DNA of 64,000 nt from Bacillus sp. BHET2 (GCF_005938125.1 NZ_VCQN01000002.1:372001-436000); one strand, 5' to 3'; counted from the first letter of the stretch, positions 17,463 to 27,039 are shown. Translations and numbers: made by a program. Notes: generated by a model not told the origin, from the sequence alone.

Positions 17463-17633
17463 CTACCTTTCCAGAAACCTTAGGACAATGAAAGTGGCCA
17501 TATGTCCACCCCACACAATAAAAGAAAATATTTGAGTATTTCCTTTATCATGACGCTTAATAAATACCTTGCCGATCCATTCAGCTGTTACAGCAAGTAA
17601 AAACAAGGTTAAAAGCAGTGCAAATTGATTCAT
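17463..17633 (-). CDS. Small two-TM membrane protein (56 residues)
   Basis: A complete short frame, MNQFALLLTLFLLAVTAEWI with GKVFIKRHDKGNTQIFSF and GGHMATFIVLRFLER, follows AAGGAGAT at a normal distance. Two hydrophobic helices (about 3-21 and 34-52) flank a basic loop. The protein sits with its 3' end seven bases from the yobV-like stop on the opposite strand. Family not recognised; the coding pattern and ribosome binding site make it a believable gene. Confidence 0.7.
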   Translation of the reverse strand: MNQFALLLTLFLLAVTAEWIGKVFIKRHDKGNTQIFSFIVWGGHMATFIVLRFLER

Positions 17634-17680
17634 AGTTAATCTCCTTCAAGCTCTTATTTCCTCCATCACCCGATAGCTGA

Positions 17681-18358
17681 TTAAAGGGTATCGGGTGATG
17701 GATTCCGACGACAGTCCTCGATCATTTCAATATATTGTGTATCCCCTAAGCCATACTCTTTAAAATTTCGGATCATATGAGACACCAGCTCTTCTGCCGG
17801 AACGTCCCCATGCTTTTGAATATACAACATAAGCTCACTATCTTTATTAAGGTAATTCAAATAAAGATCAATTCCCTTATGTAGAGGCTTGAGTTCAATT
17901 TCCTCAGGCATGGTTTTATGAAGCATTACTTGTTCGTAAAGAGCTGTATACCCCTTCGCTTCTAAGCTATGTACATTCACGGGCTTATATTGATGATCCA
18001 CAAGATGCAGGTCAATCGATCCTTTATACTTTCTCTGGTCCAACCATGCGAGTATCGTCAGAACATTCATTTGACAAAACATATCTTCATCAAACCACAA
18101 ACAAATATGTTCAACAGTCCTTTCAAAGAGGGGCTGCAACGGTTTAAGGGTGATATCAGCATACTGACCTGGTGTTACATGATGAAGTCTGGAACGCAGC
18201 TCAATAAACTCATCTGAAAATATGTTTTCGCACGTCTCTCCATAACACATGGCCTCGTTTAATGGGATCATCTCTTCAGTTTCAAGAAACTCTGTCTCTC
18301 TGAAACGTTTGTACATCTCTGTTCCATTCAGGATATGTACCGTTTCTGTTTGAATCAT
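17681..18358 (-). CDS. DUF1835-like protein of unknown function
   Basis: The 225-residue cytoplasmic protein begins VHILNGTEMYKRFRE and has ICLWFDEDMFCQMNVLTILA followed by YKGSIDLHLVD. This resembles the DUF1835 fold (an NG/FGDS start, then an x-W-x-G/D-D segment), but the match is loose. GGAGGTG lies five bases before the ATG. The small membrane protein gene follows 47 bases downstream on the same strand. Confidence 0.6.
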   Translation of the reverse strand: MIQTETVHILNGTEMYKRFRETEFLETEEMIPLNEAMCYGETCENIFSDEFIELRSRLHHVTPGQYADITLKPLQPLFERTVEHICLWFDEDMFCQMNVLTILAWLDQRKYKGSIDLHLVDHQYKPVNVHSLEAKGYTALYEQVMLHKTMPEEIELKPLHKGIDLYLNYLNKDSELMLYIQKHGDVPAEELVSHMIRNFKEYGLGDTQYIEMIEDCRRNPSPDTL

Positions 18359-18490
18359 AGTGACACCTCCAACTCTCTCTATGGGTGGTACTTCTGTATT
18401 TATGAAACGAATAGTTTGTCTCTACAGTTAATGAACAGTGAAAACTCTTCTTCACTAACCTATTTAGTTACTATTATTACTTCCACAAAA

Positions 18491-18517
18491 AAAGCCTCAA
18501 TCCTTCTTGGATGAAGG
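18491..18517 (-). terminator. Hairpin with T-run on the minus strand
   Basis: GCCTCAATCC pairs imperfectly with GGATGAAGGC, and AAAAAAAG precedes it on the plus strand (a T-run on the minus). No intact minus-strand gene ends just upstream of it, so it may be a relic. Confidence 0.5.
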
Positions 18518-18657
18518 CGGCCTTTTGTTGAACTATTTAAAACGAGGAAAGCACTTTAGTATTTGACAGAGATATTTTTCAATTTTTAAGAATACGAGAC
18601 TCCCTTCCTCAGTAAAATGAATGTTGTGGCCAACGGTCGGTAAAGTGGATGAACTAC

Positions 18658-18694
18658 GCCTCAAGACCTAGGCCAATATTAGCCTGGAGGAGGC
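18658..18694 (+). other. Two-part hairpin in the swrC-like leader
   Basis: GCCTC (18658-18662) pairs with GAGGC (18690-18694), and CCTAGGC (18667-18673) with GCCTGG (18682-18687). It lies 75 bases upstream of the RND gene in the otherwise gene-free 18518-18768 stretch. No T-run follows. It may be a leader structure or an operator. Confidence 0.35.
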
Positions 18695-18768
18695 TGTGAT
18701 TGAGTCAATAATCAGTTATCCTTAAAAATGAAGGTAAAAAAAACCAAATCAGTATTGGGGGAAAACAC

Positions 18769-21700
18769 ATGCAAGCTTTAACAAACTGGGCGTTTCGCAA
18801 TAAGGCGGCCATGGGGCTCTTTGTGGTCATCACTTTAATTATCGGCATCATTAGTTATTTCCGTTTGCCTATGGAGTTCTTGCCTGAAGCGGATAATCCA
18901 CAAGTTACAGTCGTCACCCTGGGTCAGGGGTATGATGCAAGTTCCATGACTTCGAACATCACAGAGCCCGTGGAACAGTCGGTCACATCTATTTCAGGGA
19001 AAACATCGATCCTATCCACTACCGGGGAGGGATATTCACAAGTTTCCATCAACTTTGATTCCAAGACAGATATGAAGGAAGCTAAAGCGAAAGTCGAGGA
19101 TGCAATCAAAGGAATCCAGCTTCCTGAAGGAGTCGGAGAACCGCAAATATCTCAGCTGAATACTTCGATGATTCCGATTGGTCAAGTGTCGGTGACATTT
19201 GATGAGGGATTAACGAAGAAGAACCTTGATCTCGTCAACGATGAATTCAAGCCGCTGTTTGAAAATCAAGCAGGCCTGTCTCAAGCAAGTATCGCTGGTG
19301 AAAATAATGCACATGTCCAAATAAACCTTGACCATGACAAACTAGAAAAATTACATATCCCGGTCAACGCGGTGATGGGAGTGCTGCAAGGACAACATGT
19401 CTCCGCTTCTGCCGGAAGCACCACGATTGATGGACAGAAGAGTACGATTAACGTCACGGACAACTTGACTTCCGTAGACGCGTTAAAAAACTTGCCTATC
19501 CCGTTGCAAGTCCAAGACGCCCCTAACGTAAAGCTGAAAGACATTGCAACCGTTGAGAAAGTGAAAGGTGAAAACACCATCACACGGGTAAACGGGAAAG
19601 AAGCCCTGGCACTTATTCTCTTCAAAGAAAGTGATGCCAGTGCCGTTACTGCAGGGGAAGAAGTACAAGACACGGTAGATAAAATCAATAAGGACTATGA
19701 AGGGGTCGAAGCTACGACATTATTCACAACAGGGGAAATGGTGGAGAATTCGGTGAACAGCATGGTTCGCGAAGTAGCCTTAGGTGCACTGTTCGCTACG
19801 CTTGTTATTCTTTTGTTCTTAAGAAAATTCAAGCCGACTCTGATTACCGTCATTTCAATTCCATTATCTCTCTGTATCACGCTTTTCCTTCTCTGGTTAT
19901 CTGGAGTCACACTGAACATCCTTACTTTGGGTGGGGTAGCGGTAGCTGTCGGACGACTGGTCGATGACAGCATCGTCGTCGTCGAAAATATTTTCAGGCG
20001 CAGCCAGAATGAGAAGCTTTCCAAACAAAATGTTCTCCTAGCTACAAAGGAAGTTTCCCGTGCGATTACGTCTTCCACTCTCATTACAGTGGCCGTATTC
20101 TTACCTATGGGACTCGTCAATGGATCGTTAAAGGCATTCCTGCTTCCTTTTGGATTGACGGTTACGTACTCATTGCTCGCTTCCTTGCTTGTAGCCGTGA
20201 CGGTCGTGCCATTGTTAAGTCGTGTCATGTTGAAAAATACAACCTTGCCGACACATCACACACCGCACCGCTACGTAAGCGTGTTAAGATGGTCACTCAA
20301 TAAAAAAATCGTTCCTATCCTATTGGCTATTCTTGTGTTTGGAGGATCGATTGCCCTTTATATCACATTACCGAAAGCAGCTACAAGTGCGAATGATGCC
20401 TCATTTGTAGCTGTCACAATGGAATTCCCAAGTGATACGCCGCAAGACACTATCAAACAACGTATGTCGGGCTTCGAAGACAAATTATCGGAGTTTGAAG
20501 GGTACGATCATTTGATTACCCAATATGGGTCAAGTGAAGAAGCAGCTCAATACGGAGAAGTGGGTGATCCGGACACTGTTTCCTATACCGTCATCATGAA
20601 GGAAGGAGCAGATGCCGAATCTTTCATTGAAAACGTGAATGAAGTGAAAAAAGATGAAAAAGACGTGATCATCACTGCATCACCTTCATCCATCTTCGGA
20701 GGGTCATCCAATTCCAGTATTACCTATGACGTCGTCGGAAATGACACCAATGAACTTCTGACCACTTCCAAAACGATTATGGATAAGATCGAGAGTGTGG
20801 ATGGAGTGAAGAAGGTCTCAAGCAATCAGGAGAAAACGTCACCCGTCTTCACAGTGAACGTCAATACGGAGAAAGCAAATGCCCAGCAAACGGCTATGCA
20901 AATCCGCTCATTACTGAACCCACAGCCGATCGGGGTAATCAACTTAGATGAAGAATCAACTCCTGTGTTCCTGGACGCAGGTGTTAATCCTACTTCGACG
21001 TCAGATTTGAAAGACTTGACGATCGCAACAAGTGCGGGCATCCAGCCACTAACTGACGTGGCTTCCATCACGGAAGAGGAGAAACCTAGTACCGTCCTGC
21101 ATAAGGATGGTGACTTATATGTCCGAATCACGGCAGAAGTCGAGCCTGAGGAGCTATCGGTTATTTCGAAGAATATCGGTACAGAAATCAACACGATCGA
21201 ACTACCGAAAGGCGTTTCTCTCGATACTGGTGGTGCCGCTGCCCAGCAGGCCGACGACTTTAAGGACCTTGGAATAACGATGCTTGCTTCTATCTTGATT
21301 GTCTACCTGATTATGGTCCTGACCTTTAAGACGTTGAAAGCTCCACTGGCCATTCTGATTACGTTGCCACTCGCCTCAATCGGAGCCGTTCTCGGTCTGC
21401 TCATTGCCCGGGTGCCTGCAGACGCTACTGCTCTGATCGGAGCGTTGATGCTAATCGGTATCGTCGTCACGAATGCCATCGTCTTAATCGACCGCGTCAA
21501 GCAGAATGAAGAAACGATGATCATTCGTGACGCGATTTTAGAAGCATGTGGCACTCGACTTCGTCCGGTGGTCATGACAGCGATTGCCACCATTTGCGCC
21601 ATGCTTCCCCTTCTTTTCGGTCACACAGAAGATGGAAGTCTTGTATCCAAATCCCTTGCTGTTGTGGTGATCGGCGGTCTTGCCGGTGCCACCGTGCTGA

Positions 21701-21801
21701 CGCTCGTCGTAGTACCTGTGTTCTACGAATTGCTTTATTTCAGGAAATCGAAACGCCAGCGGGCAGAGCAATTAGCAGCAGATGAAAAAATAGCTCAGTA
21801 A
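18769..21801 (+). CDS. swrC: RND family efflux permease, SwrC/YerP-like
   Basis: The 1010-residue protein has the AcrB/HAE pattern: helix 1 in FRNKAAMGLFVVITLIIGII, two large extracytoplasmic loops, helix 4 with VAVAVGRLVDDSIVVVENIF (the proton-relay Asp pair), and the repeat in the second half LIGALMLIGIVVTNAIVLID. In B. subtilis SwrC exports surfactin and other amphiphiles. No membrane-fusion or outer-membrane partner is needed or present. TTGGGGGAAA precedes the ATG. It is a single gene ended by a hairpin; a regulator is not adjacent. Confidence 0.9.
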   Translation: MQALTNWAFRNKAAMGLFVVITLIIGIISYFRLPMEFLPEADNPQVTVVTLGQGYDASSMTSNITEPVEQSVTSISGKTSILSTTGEGYSQVSINFDSKTDMKEAKAKVEDAIKGIQLPEGVGEPQISQLNTSMIPIGQVSVTFDEGLTKKNLDLVNDEFKPLFENQAGLSQASIAGENNAHVQINLDHDKLEKLHIPVNAVMGVLQGQHVSASAGSTTIDGQKSTINVTDNLTSVDALKNLPIPLQVQDAPNVKLKDIATVEKVKGENTITRVNGKEALALILFKESDASAVTAGEEVQDTVDKINKDYEGVEATTLFTTGEMVENSVNSMVREVALGALFATLVILLFLRKFKPTLITVISIPLSLCITLFLLWLSGVTLNILTLGGVAVAVGRLVDDSIVVVENIFRRSQNEKLSKQNVLLATKEVSRAITSSTLITVAVFLPMGLVNGSLKAFLLPFGLTVTYSLLASLLVAVTVVPLLSRVMLKNTTLPTHHTPHRYVSVLRWSLNKKIVPILLAILVFGGSIALYITLPKAATSANDASFVAVTMEFPSDTPQDTIKQRMSGFEDKLSEFEGYDHLITQYGSSEEAAQYGEVGDPDTVSYTVIMKEGADAESFIENVNEVKKDEKDVIITASPSSIFGGSSNSSITYDVVGNDTNELLTTSKTIMDKIESVDGVKKVSSNQEKTSPVFTVNVNTEKANAQQTAMQIRSLLNPQPIGVINLDEESTPVFLDAGVNPTSTSDLKDLTIATSAGIQPLTDVASITEEEKPSTVLHKDGDLYVRITAEVEPEELSVISKNIGTEINTIELPKGVSLDTGGAAAQQADDFKDLGITMLASILIVYLIMVLTFKTLKAPLAILITLPLASIGAVLGLLIARVPADATALIGALMLIGIVVTNAIVLIDRVKQNEETMIIRDAILEACGTRLRPVVMTAIATICAMLPLLFGHTEDGSLVSKSLAVVVIGGLAGATVLTLVVVPVFYELLYFRKSKRQRAEQLAADEKIAQ

Positions 21802-21821
21802 TAACATAAGATAATGGAATC

Positions 21822-21849
21822 AGGCTGTCGAAATCATTTTCGGCAGCCT
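21822..21849 (+). terminator. Terminator after the RND gene
   Basis: AGGCTGTCGAAA pairs with TTTTCGGCAGCCT, then AGTTTCTT. The rest of 21850-22218 has no recognisable gene; an imperfect hairpin (ACAG...TTCC with GGAA...CTGT) lies near 22130-22157 and one lone ATTGCGTCA word near 22168. Confidence 0.8.
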
Positions 21850-22218
21850 AGTTTCTTATAGAGCAGAGAGATGATTGTTTGCCTCTATTTGTTTAACAAT
21901 TAATCCAGCCCCATTTTTTTTAATGGCTCTTTTCGCATAGATTGTTGCTATTATGACCATCCTTATTCGAAAGTGATGAGATCTTCTTTAAAGAGTCTTT
22001 ATCTTTATTGGTTCAGCTTCCTTCAGCAAGGTAAGAAGTTGGCTGAAAAGGAACAGATAAACCAAATGCTCCTCAGTGATTGCGAAAATTCGAATTGTAT
22101 TACCGTCAATTTCTTGCGTGAGGTATAAAAAACAGCCATTCCTATGTTGGAACGACTGTATTTCTTATTGCGTCAAAGTCCATTTGGCTTTCTTTCTTTC
22201 ATTGTACCTTGTTTGCAA

Positions 22219-22443
22219 TTATACGCTTCTGAGTTTAACTATACGTTCCACAACAAATCCAACTATTAAGCCGATAGCAAAAGGAAGTAATGCAATATTA
22301 GCATCAAAAATCAACCCATTTTCTAATGGTTCATTAAGTACGAGTGAAAACCTAAAAAGAGATAAATTAAATATATTCCCAATCCCATAGAATAGAGCCA
22401 TTGTCGCAACTGAAGCTAATAACGGAAACAATATTTTTTTCAT
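22219..22443 (-). CDS. Small two-TM membrane protein
   Basis: The 74-residue protein has two hydrophobic helices (about 4-24 and 48-67) joined by LVLNEPLENGLIFDANI and a basic tail VERIVKLRSV. AAGGGGGGG lies before the ATG. The family is not recognised. It is a single gene between the RND exporter and a GNAT gene. Confidence 0.65.
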   Translation of the reverse strand: MKKILFPLLASVATMALFYGIGNIFNLSLFRFSLVLNEPLENGLIFDANIALLPFAIGLIVGFVVERIVKLRSV

Positions 22444-22580
22444 AAAATCCCCCCCTTTTTCTAATTGTAATATCGAATTAAACTCCTGATAGCTGTTTTC
22501 CCCTTAATATAATACCATAAAAAGTAAATTTCCCTTGTTATAATTAAAAGCCACAATCTTTACGAAAAGAGCCTTTTTAA

Positions 22581-23495
22581 TTAAACTACATACATATCAG
22601 TTATAGATTTATTCCGAATAAATCCAAGGTTTTCATAAAGCGTAATCGCCGGATTATCTTTGATGACAGATAAACGGGTAGCCGGGTACTCTTTACTCGA
22701 TACGTTGATGGAATGGGTTAACAAGAATCGTCCAAGACCTCTCTGTTGATGTTCAGGGTCTACGGCTAGACTCATGATGAGAGGATAGTCTTCAAATTCC
22801 ATATGAAGACAGACTCCAACAATGGTGTTCGTGCTCTGATCTACAATCACTCTTGAACATTTATCCATGATTGTATTGTTTTTATGCTCCTCTATGAATT
22901 CCTTTACATGCAGAATATAATCCTCTTTGGTTCCAATTTGTTTATAAGCCGGATTAGCTTTATAGGAATTCACAAGTAAATTTGCTATATCTTCTGTATC
23001 TTCACTTGAAACAGGGTTTGATCCATACCCTTCAGGTAGCATTGCCTTTACCTGTTGTGTTGGTCGGGTCATCCAATAATTCACTTCATGAACCTGGCAT
23101 CCTTGGTGCTCATACGTTTTCACATGTTCTTCTACAATCTCTCTAACAATGATTTTCTCTTCCGCTTTTGATACCTTTTTTAAATGGTTCAGAAGCTTGT
23201 GCACTAGCCCCTTATAATCTTCATATGGTGGAACAATAAATAAATCGTACATAAAATTGGGTTTTATAAATACACCACCAATGATAGTATCATCCTTCAT
23301 GATGAAATATCCGCAGTCAAATATGGTTGCGATTTCTATTAATGTCGCAGGGGACCTTCTAAAATAGTAGTCTGCATATTTTTGTCCATGATAAATGGAA
23401 TAATATCGATTGTATTCTTTGGGTTCTTGATACACTAATCTCAACCCATCTTCTAACTCAATATGCTCTTTCAACAGTTGATTTTGTTCACTCAT
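22581..23495 (-). CDS. GNAT N-acetyltransferase with two domains
   Basis: The 304-residue protein is twice the usual GNAT length. The C-terminal half carries a good acetyl-CoA loop (DPEHQQRGLGRFLLTHSI, about residues 243-260) and LYENLGFIRNKS. The N-terminal half has the strand pattern GYFIMKDDTIIGGVFIKPNF but a degraded loop (VPPYEDYKGLVHKLL), so it is probably a non-catalytic GNAT copy. The substrate is unknown. GGGGAG precedes the ATG. Confidence 0.87.
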   Translation of the reverse strand: MSEQNQLLKEHIELEDGLRLVYQEPKEYNRYYSIYHGQKYADYYFRRSPATLIEIATIFDCGYFIMKDDTIIGGVFIKPNFMYDLFIVPPYEDYKGLVHKLLNHLKKVSKAEEKIIVREIVEEHVKTYEHQGCQVHEVNYWMTRPTQQVKAMLPEGYGSNPVSSEDTEDIANLLVNSYKANPAYKQIGTKEDYILHVKEFIEEHKNNTIMDKCSRVIVDQSTNTIVGVCLHMEFEDYPLIMSLAVDPEHQQRGLGRFLLTHSINVSSKEYPATRLSVIKDNPAITLYENLGFIRNKSITDMYVV

Positions 23496-23644
23496 ATTAT
23501 TCTCCCCTCCTTTTCAACTAACTTCCCTACTGTGCACATTTGGTCGTACATTATGTACCTTAGTCATTTTCCTCGGACGAACGTCCAAGATCCCCGCATT
23601 CGCTGCAGGGTCTAGACTTATCCGTTTTCCCGTTGAAGAGTCGT

Positions 23645-24490
23645 TTAGGCTAAATGATTAAAATCCTTTACCATTCCCCTGAATTTTTCTAGTTCTTCTA
23701 AATGAGGTGAATGGTTACTATTTTCATATATATAAAATGTTGAATTAGGAACAAGATGAAAAATTTCTTCTGAATATACAAAAGGGCATTGAGAGTCGTA
23801 TCTTCCACAAAAAACGATTGTCGGTGTTTTTATTCTTGAGATGTCTTCTCTAATATCATACGTCGGCAGTTCGGCATAAGAATAATAATCTAAACGTCTT
23901 TGAACAACTTTTCCACTGCTTGGCTTAGAAAAGTATTCATCAAATCTGCTCGGGTCATTCAAAGACATTTCTGTCCATTCCCTACCTGCTTGTGCCCGTT
24001 CTTCTTTTGTTGACCCTTTAGATTTAAGGGTGGAAAATACCTCTTTCAAGCTTTTGTTAAGGGGATTTTCATCACTATAAATACTGTCCCGATCTTCCAT
24101 ATACTCATTAGTAGCAGATGCTCCCCCTACAATTAAGCGTTTTAGGGAATCGGGATGATTAGCAGCATAAACGAGTCCTAACATCCCTCCAGTAGAATGG
24201 CCAGCAAAGTTCCAGTCATCATACCCTAAAGCTACTCGGATAGCTTCTAAATCCTTGCTGGTTTCACTCATACTTAACTCATCTTCATCTTTAATTTCTG
24301 TGGAATTCCCAGATTCTTTCAGATTTACAAGGTAAACTTTAAAGTCGTCCACAAAGCGATCTGCAAAATGGTAGCCACGCTCGTTAAACTCACTATATAG
24401 ATGTGTCACACATAATGGTTCACCATTCCCGGCTTCGAATATTTCAAAGTCCCCTCGTTCTGTTTTAATTAGTTTTTGTTCCCACATCAT
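23645..24490 (-). CDS. Alpha/beta-fold hydrolase
   Basis: The 281-residue protein has the nucleophile elbow GHSTGGMLG near residue 97, the acid region FCGRYDSQCPF near 230 and the His in ENSNHSPHLEE near 260. It resembles proline iminopeptidase-like and lactonase-like hydrolases, and the substrate is not predictable. GGGGGAG is close to the two possible ATGs at 24490 and 24487. In 24491-24697 only a 37-codon open remnant (KAEEQLIDVQMYQATKAAVM) is seen on the plus strand. Confidence 0.87.
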   Translation of the reverse strand: MMWEQKLIKTERGDFEIFEAGNGEPLCVTHLYSEFNERGYHFADRFVDDFKVYLVNLKESGNSTEIKDEDELSMSETSKDLEAIRVALGYDDWNFAGHSTGGMLGLVYAANHPDSLKRLIVGGASATNEYMEDRDSIYSDENPLNKSLKEVFSTLKSKGSTKEERAQAGREWTEMSLNDPSRFDEYFSKPSSGKVVQRRLDYYSYAELPTYDIREDISRIKTPTIVFCGRYDSQCPFVYSEEIFHLVPNSTFYIYENSNHSPHLEELEKFRGMVKDFNHLA

Positions 24491-24697
24491 TTCTCCCCCA
24501 TTCTCCCTTCACGGCCCGTTAACTGAATACAAGAAAAGCCGAAGAGCAGCTAATCGATGTTCAAATGTACCAAGCAACTAAGGCAGCTGTCATGAATGAC
24601 TTATCTGCTAAAGGATCAAGAAACTTCCCTACTTAATTAGACGTTAGCCAAAGAGTGAAAGTTTCGATTTCTTCAATTTAACTGACAAATAAATGAA

Positions 24698-24741
24698 GGG
24701 CAATAACCGGAGATCAATAAGATGATCTCCGGTTATTGCCC
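24698..24741 (-). terminator. Long perfect inverted repeat terminator
   Basis: A perfect 19-base stem with a six-base loop starts GGGCAATAACCGG and ends CCGGTTATTGCCC. It lies 27 bases past the stop of the monooxygenase gene at 24768. Confidence 0.85.
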
Positions 24742-24767
24742 TTCTAGCTGACGAATGCCTAAACATA

Positions 24768-25094
24768 TTACATTTCGAAAAAATAATCTCTTTCCACTTT
24801 GCATACTCTTAATGCAAAGCTTTTATACCATTCCTTTTTCCCTCTATCCTGTGCAACCTGATGTGCTGAATGTTCCTTCCACTGCTTTATTGCATCTAAT
24901 GACTCCCAATATGAAACAGTGATTCCCACACCCTCATCACGAGCACTTTCTACACCTAGAAAACCCTGCTGCTCGGAAGCTAACTCTACCATTTTTTTGG
25001 ACATTTCCCCATAACCTCTGTCATTCTCTGTTTGCTGTGAAACAAATATAACCGCATAGTAAGGCGGCTTTGGAGTATTAGCAATCCCATCCAT
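24768..25094 (-). CDS. Antibiotic biosynthesis monooxygenase (ABM)-fold protein
   Basis: The 108-residue protein has the dimeric ferredoxin-like ABM pattern: YYAVIFVSQQTENDRGYGEM, EQQGFLGVESARDEGVGITV and SYWESLDAIKQWKEHSAHQ. It resembles YqjZ-type proteins of Bacillus. Related folds act as haem-degrading or quinol monooxygenases, but the haem and active-site residues cannot be assigned here. GGGGGAAT precedes the ATG. Confidence 0.85.
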   Translation of the reverse strand: MDGIANTPKPPYYAVIFVSQQTENDRGYGEMSKKMVELASEQQGFLGVESARDEGVGITVSYWESLDAIKQWKEHSAHQVAQDRGKKEWYKSFALRVCKVERDYFFEM

Positions 25095-25136
25095 CTCTTA
25101 TTCCCCCACCTCTACTATTTTCTATGACAAACCATT

Positions 25137-25460
25137 TTATGGACCAGTCCCACAGCTAACTTCATACCCTTCACCTTCTACCCCTTTTGTATAACATATG
25201 GTTGCGGTGTCGCCGGTCGGACTATTGTAATCATACCAATATACATGGTAAAGCTGTCCATATCCTTGATCTTGATAATCCCCTTTTTGAATCCACGCAA
25301 TAAAGCTCTGATATGGATGACCATCCTTGTAAATGGCTTCTCTTAATGCAGACCTCGGTGAGTCATGATCGTGAACCAACGGAGCTAACAATGGTGGCAG
25401 GGATACTAACACCACTACTACCAGCAAACTCAAAATGAAAGCCTTATTTCTCTTTGTCAC
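25137..25460 (-). CDS. Membrane-anchored or secreted protein of unknown function
   Basis: The 107-residue protein has an N-terminal hydrophobic helix (about 8-28) behind MTKRNK. Its extracytoplasmic domain is rich in aromatic residues (YGQLYHVYWYDYNSPTGDTA) with two Cys (TICYTKG and VSCGTGP) that may form a disulfide. The start is GTG at 25460 with AGGGG five bases upstream. The family is not recognised. The ABM gene follows 42 bases downstream on the same strand. Confidence 0.65.
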   Translation of the reverse strand: MTKRNKAFILSLLVVVVLVSLPPLLAPLVHDHDSPRSALREAIYKDGHPYQSFIAWIQKGDYQDQGYGQLYHVYWYDYNSPTGDTATICYTKGVEGEGYEVSCGTGP

Positions 25461-25590
25461 ACTTTCCCCTCTTTTCTTATTGTCTTGACTCGTATCCTAC
25501 CAATCAACTTACTACCAATTATTTCAAAACACTCTTACTTACTCAAGAAAATTAAAAATAAAATTGGAACTAATCCGTCTCGAATAAAAA

Positions 25591-25626
25591 AATAGCTGGA
25601 GATCAGTTGACAGATCTTCAGCTATT
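25591..25626 (-). terminator. Terminator after the deoxyribosyltransferase-like gene
   Basis: AATAGCTGGAGATC pairs with GATCTTCAGCTATT with one mismatch and runs into TTTTTTTATT on the minus strand. Confidence 0.8.
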
Positions 25627-25739
25627 TCGGCGCTTAATAAAAAATGGGGGCATTAACCCGTAATCGATTAAACAACATAAACAACAAGTGAGTAACAATA
25701 CTTAATTGAATGTCCCTCCATTCTAATAAGAGACATCGC

Positions 25740-26201
25740 TCATATAACCGGACCTTCATACGGGGCTTTCGGCATGCGGTGAAAATCATAGTTTGATAGA
25801 GCGTCCACGTTTGTAAAGTAAGCGTGTAAACTGTTGGCCATCATTAGATTCATGGTAGCATTCTTTTCATTAACCAATAGGATCGGCTTACGCATGGAGT
25901 AGGCATAACCAATCTCAAATGCTGTCCCACTGTCCACATACTTGCCTTCAAAATCACGGATGCCCACCAGTACATCAGCACGTCTCAAAGATCTCAAGTC
26001 ATTTTGGAACACCGCCCGCCTCCACTCTTTTGATCCAAATGGAAGATGGTCAAATTGGTGAAATCGTGCAGAAAAGATTTCCGACACATAAGGATTCTGC
26101 ATGAGGGCATTCTCCAGTCTTTGGATCCGGTCAATTTGCTCTTCATTGAAAAAAGGACTTGCAATAAAAACCCTGATATTTCTTATATTCGAGCTCTCCA
26201 T
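25740..26201 (-). CDS. Nucleoside 2-deoxyribosyltransferase-fold protein
   Basis: The 153-residue protein has the family pattern: RVFIASPFFNEEQIDRIQRL near the start, FQNDLRSLRRADVLVGIRDF, and the catalytic-region signature DSGTAFEIGYAYSMRKPIL with Asp and Glu (about residues 91-110). These enzymes cleave or exchange the base of deoxynucleosides in salvage; some relatives act on nucleotides in defence or biosynthesis. GGGGGAG precedes the ATG. It is a single gene. Confidence 0.82.
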   Translation of the reverse strand: MESSNIRNIRVFIASPFFNEEQIDRIQRLENALMQNPYVSEIFSARFHQFDHLPFGSKEWRRAVFQNDLRSLRRADVLVGIRDFEGKYVDSGTAFEIGYAYSMRKPILLVNEKNATMNLMMANSLHAYFTNVDALSNYDFHRMPKAPYEGPVI

Positions 26202-26310
26202 ATGATCTCCCCCGAGACGTATTTACTACGTATCATATTAGGTTTTCTCTCCGTTCATGTATATGAATTTTACATTCCGTACCTTTTTGCTTTCTAATGG
26301 GCACGAAAAA

Positions 26311-26340
26311 AATCGAGTATGAGATTTTACATACTCGATT
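26311..26340 (-). terminator. Terminator after the CGNR regulator
   Basis: AATCGAGTATG (26311-26321) pairs with CATACTCGATT (26330-26340), followed by TTTTTTTCG on the minus strand. Confidence 0.85.
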
Positions 26341-26361
26341 TCACATCAATGCTGATTCACT

Positions 26362-26973
26362 TCACTTCTCTTTCTGGTAAAACCGACGTACCTTCGCTCG
26401 ATTCCCGCAATCGGCCATGGAACACCAGCGCCGACTTTTATTCCGGCTTGTATCGAAGAATAGCCATCCACATGGATCCCCTTCACATTGCTTGACCCGC
26501 TCCAACTCATTTTTTGAAACGAGTAAATCTACAGCGGATTGCAGAATGGGAGGCAGCATAGTATCAAGATCTTTCTCTGTTTGTTTGAACTCCAAAGTGA
26601 ATTGATCCTCATCTTGGATGACTTGTAACGATCGATAGAAGGTTCTCACGGATTCATTGAAGCGTGCCAGATCCTGCTCGTCCATCGAGGATTTCTTTGA
26701 AATGCTCTTGAACATTCGATACATGACTTCCCGCAGTTCGATTGCCTGCTTCAGGGTTTCTGCTTCTTGAGAAGGGTTTTCCCCAGCTTCAACAAGAAGG
26801 TGTTGTGCCTGTTGGGCAGTCAACACTTCAGCATGGACCGACCAGTCGACCAATTTGGCATAACTCGTAAACCAATCCCGCCTTTTCTCCGTACTTTCCC
26901 GCCAGCTGACGGTATTGATGAAATCCATACACAGCCGTTCTCCGACCATCATATAAGGGTTTATTTCCGACAT
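26362..26973 (-). CDS. CGNR zinc-finger / ABATE-domain regulator
   Basis: The 203-residue protein has an N-terminal ABATE domain (GERLCMDFINTVSWRESTEK) and a C-terminal CGNR zinc finger: residues in KQCEGDPCGWLFFDTSRNKS and RRWCSMADCGNRAKVRRFY give four Cys and the CGNR signature. It is thought to be a DNA-binding regulator of stress or catabolic genes. The ATG at 26973 has AAGGAG eight bases upstream; the ATG at 26979 is too close. It is divergent from a DinB-like gene, and TAACCATC boxes lie between them. Confidence 0.9.
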   Translation of the reverse strand: MSEINPYMMVGERLCMDFINTVSWRESTEKRRDWFTSYAKLVDWSVHAEVLTAQQAQHLLVEAGENPSQEAETLKQAIELREVMYRMFKSISKKSSMDEQDLARFNESVRTFYRSLQVIQDEDQFTLEFKQTEKDLDTMLPPILQSAVDLLVSKNELERVKQCEGDPCGWLFFDTSRNKSRRWCSMADCGNRAKVRRFYQKEK

Positions 26974-27039
26974 GATCATGACTCCTTTACTCTAACCATC
27001 ATAATACATATTGACAGTTAGAAACAACCGGAGTAAAAT

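Noticed and set aside
22130-22170. Hairpin ACAG...TTCC/GGAA...CTGT followed by ATTTCTTATT
   Set aside because: The stem has central mismatches and no gene ends next to it; possibly a decayed terminator, too weak to list.
24520-24636. 37-codon open stretch (KAEEQLIDVQMYQATKAAVM)
   Set aside because: No start codon, no ribosome binding site and no recognisable family; may be a gene remnant but not supportable.
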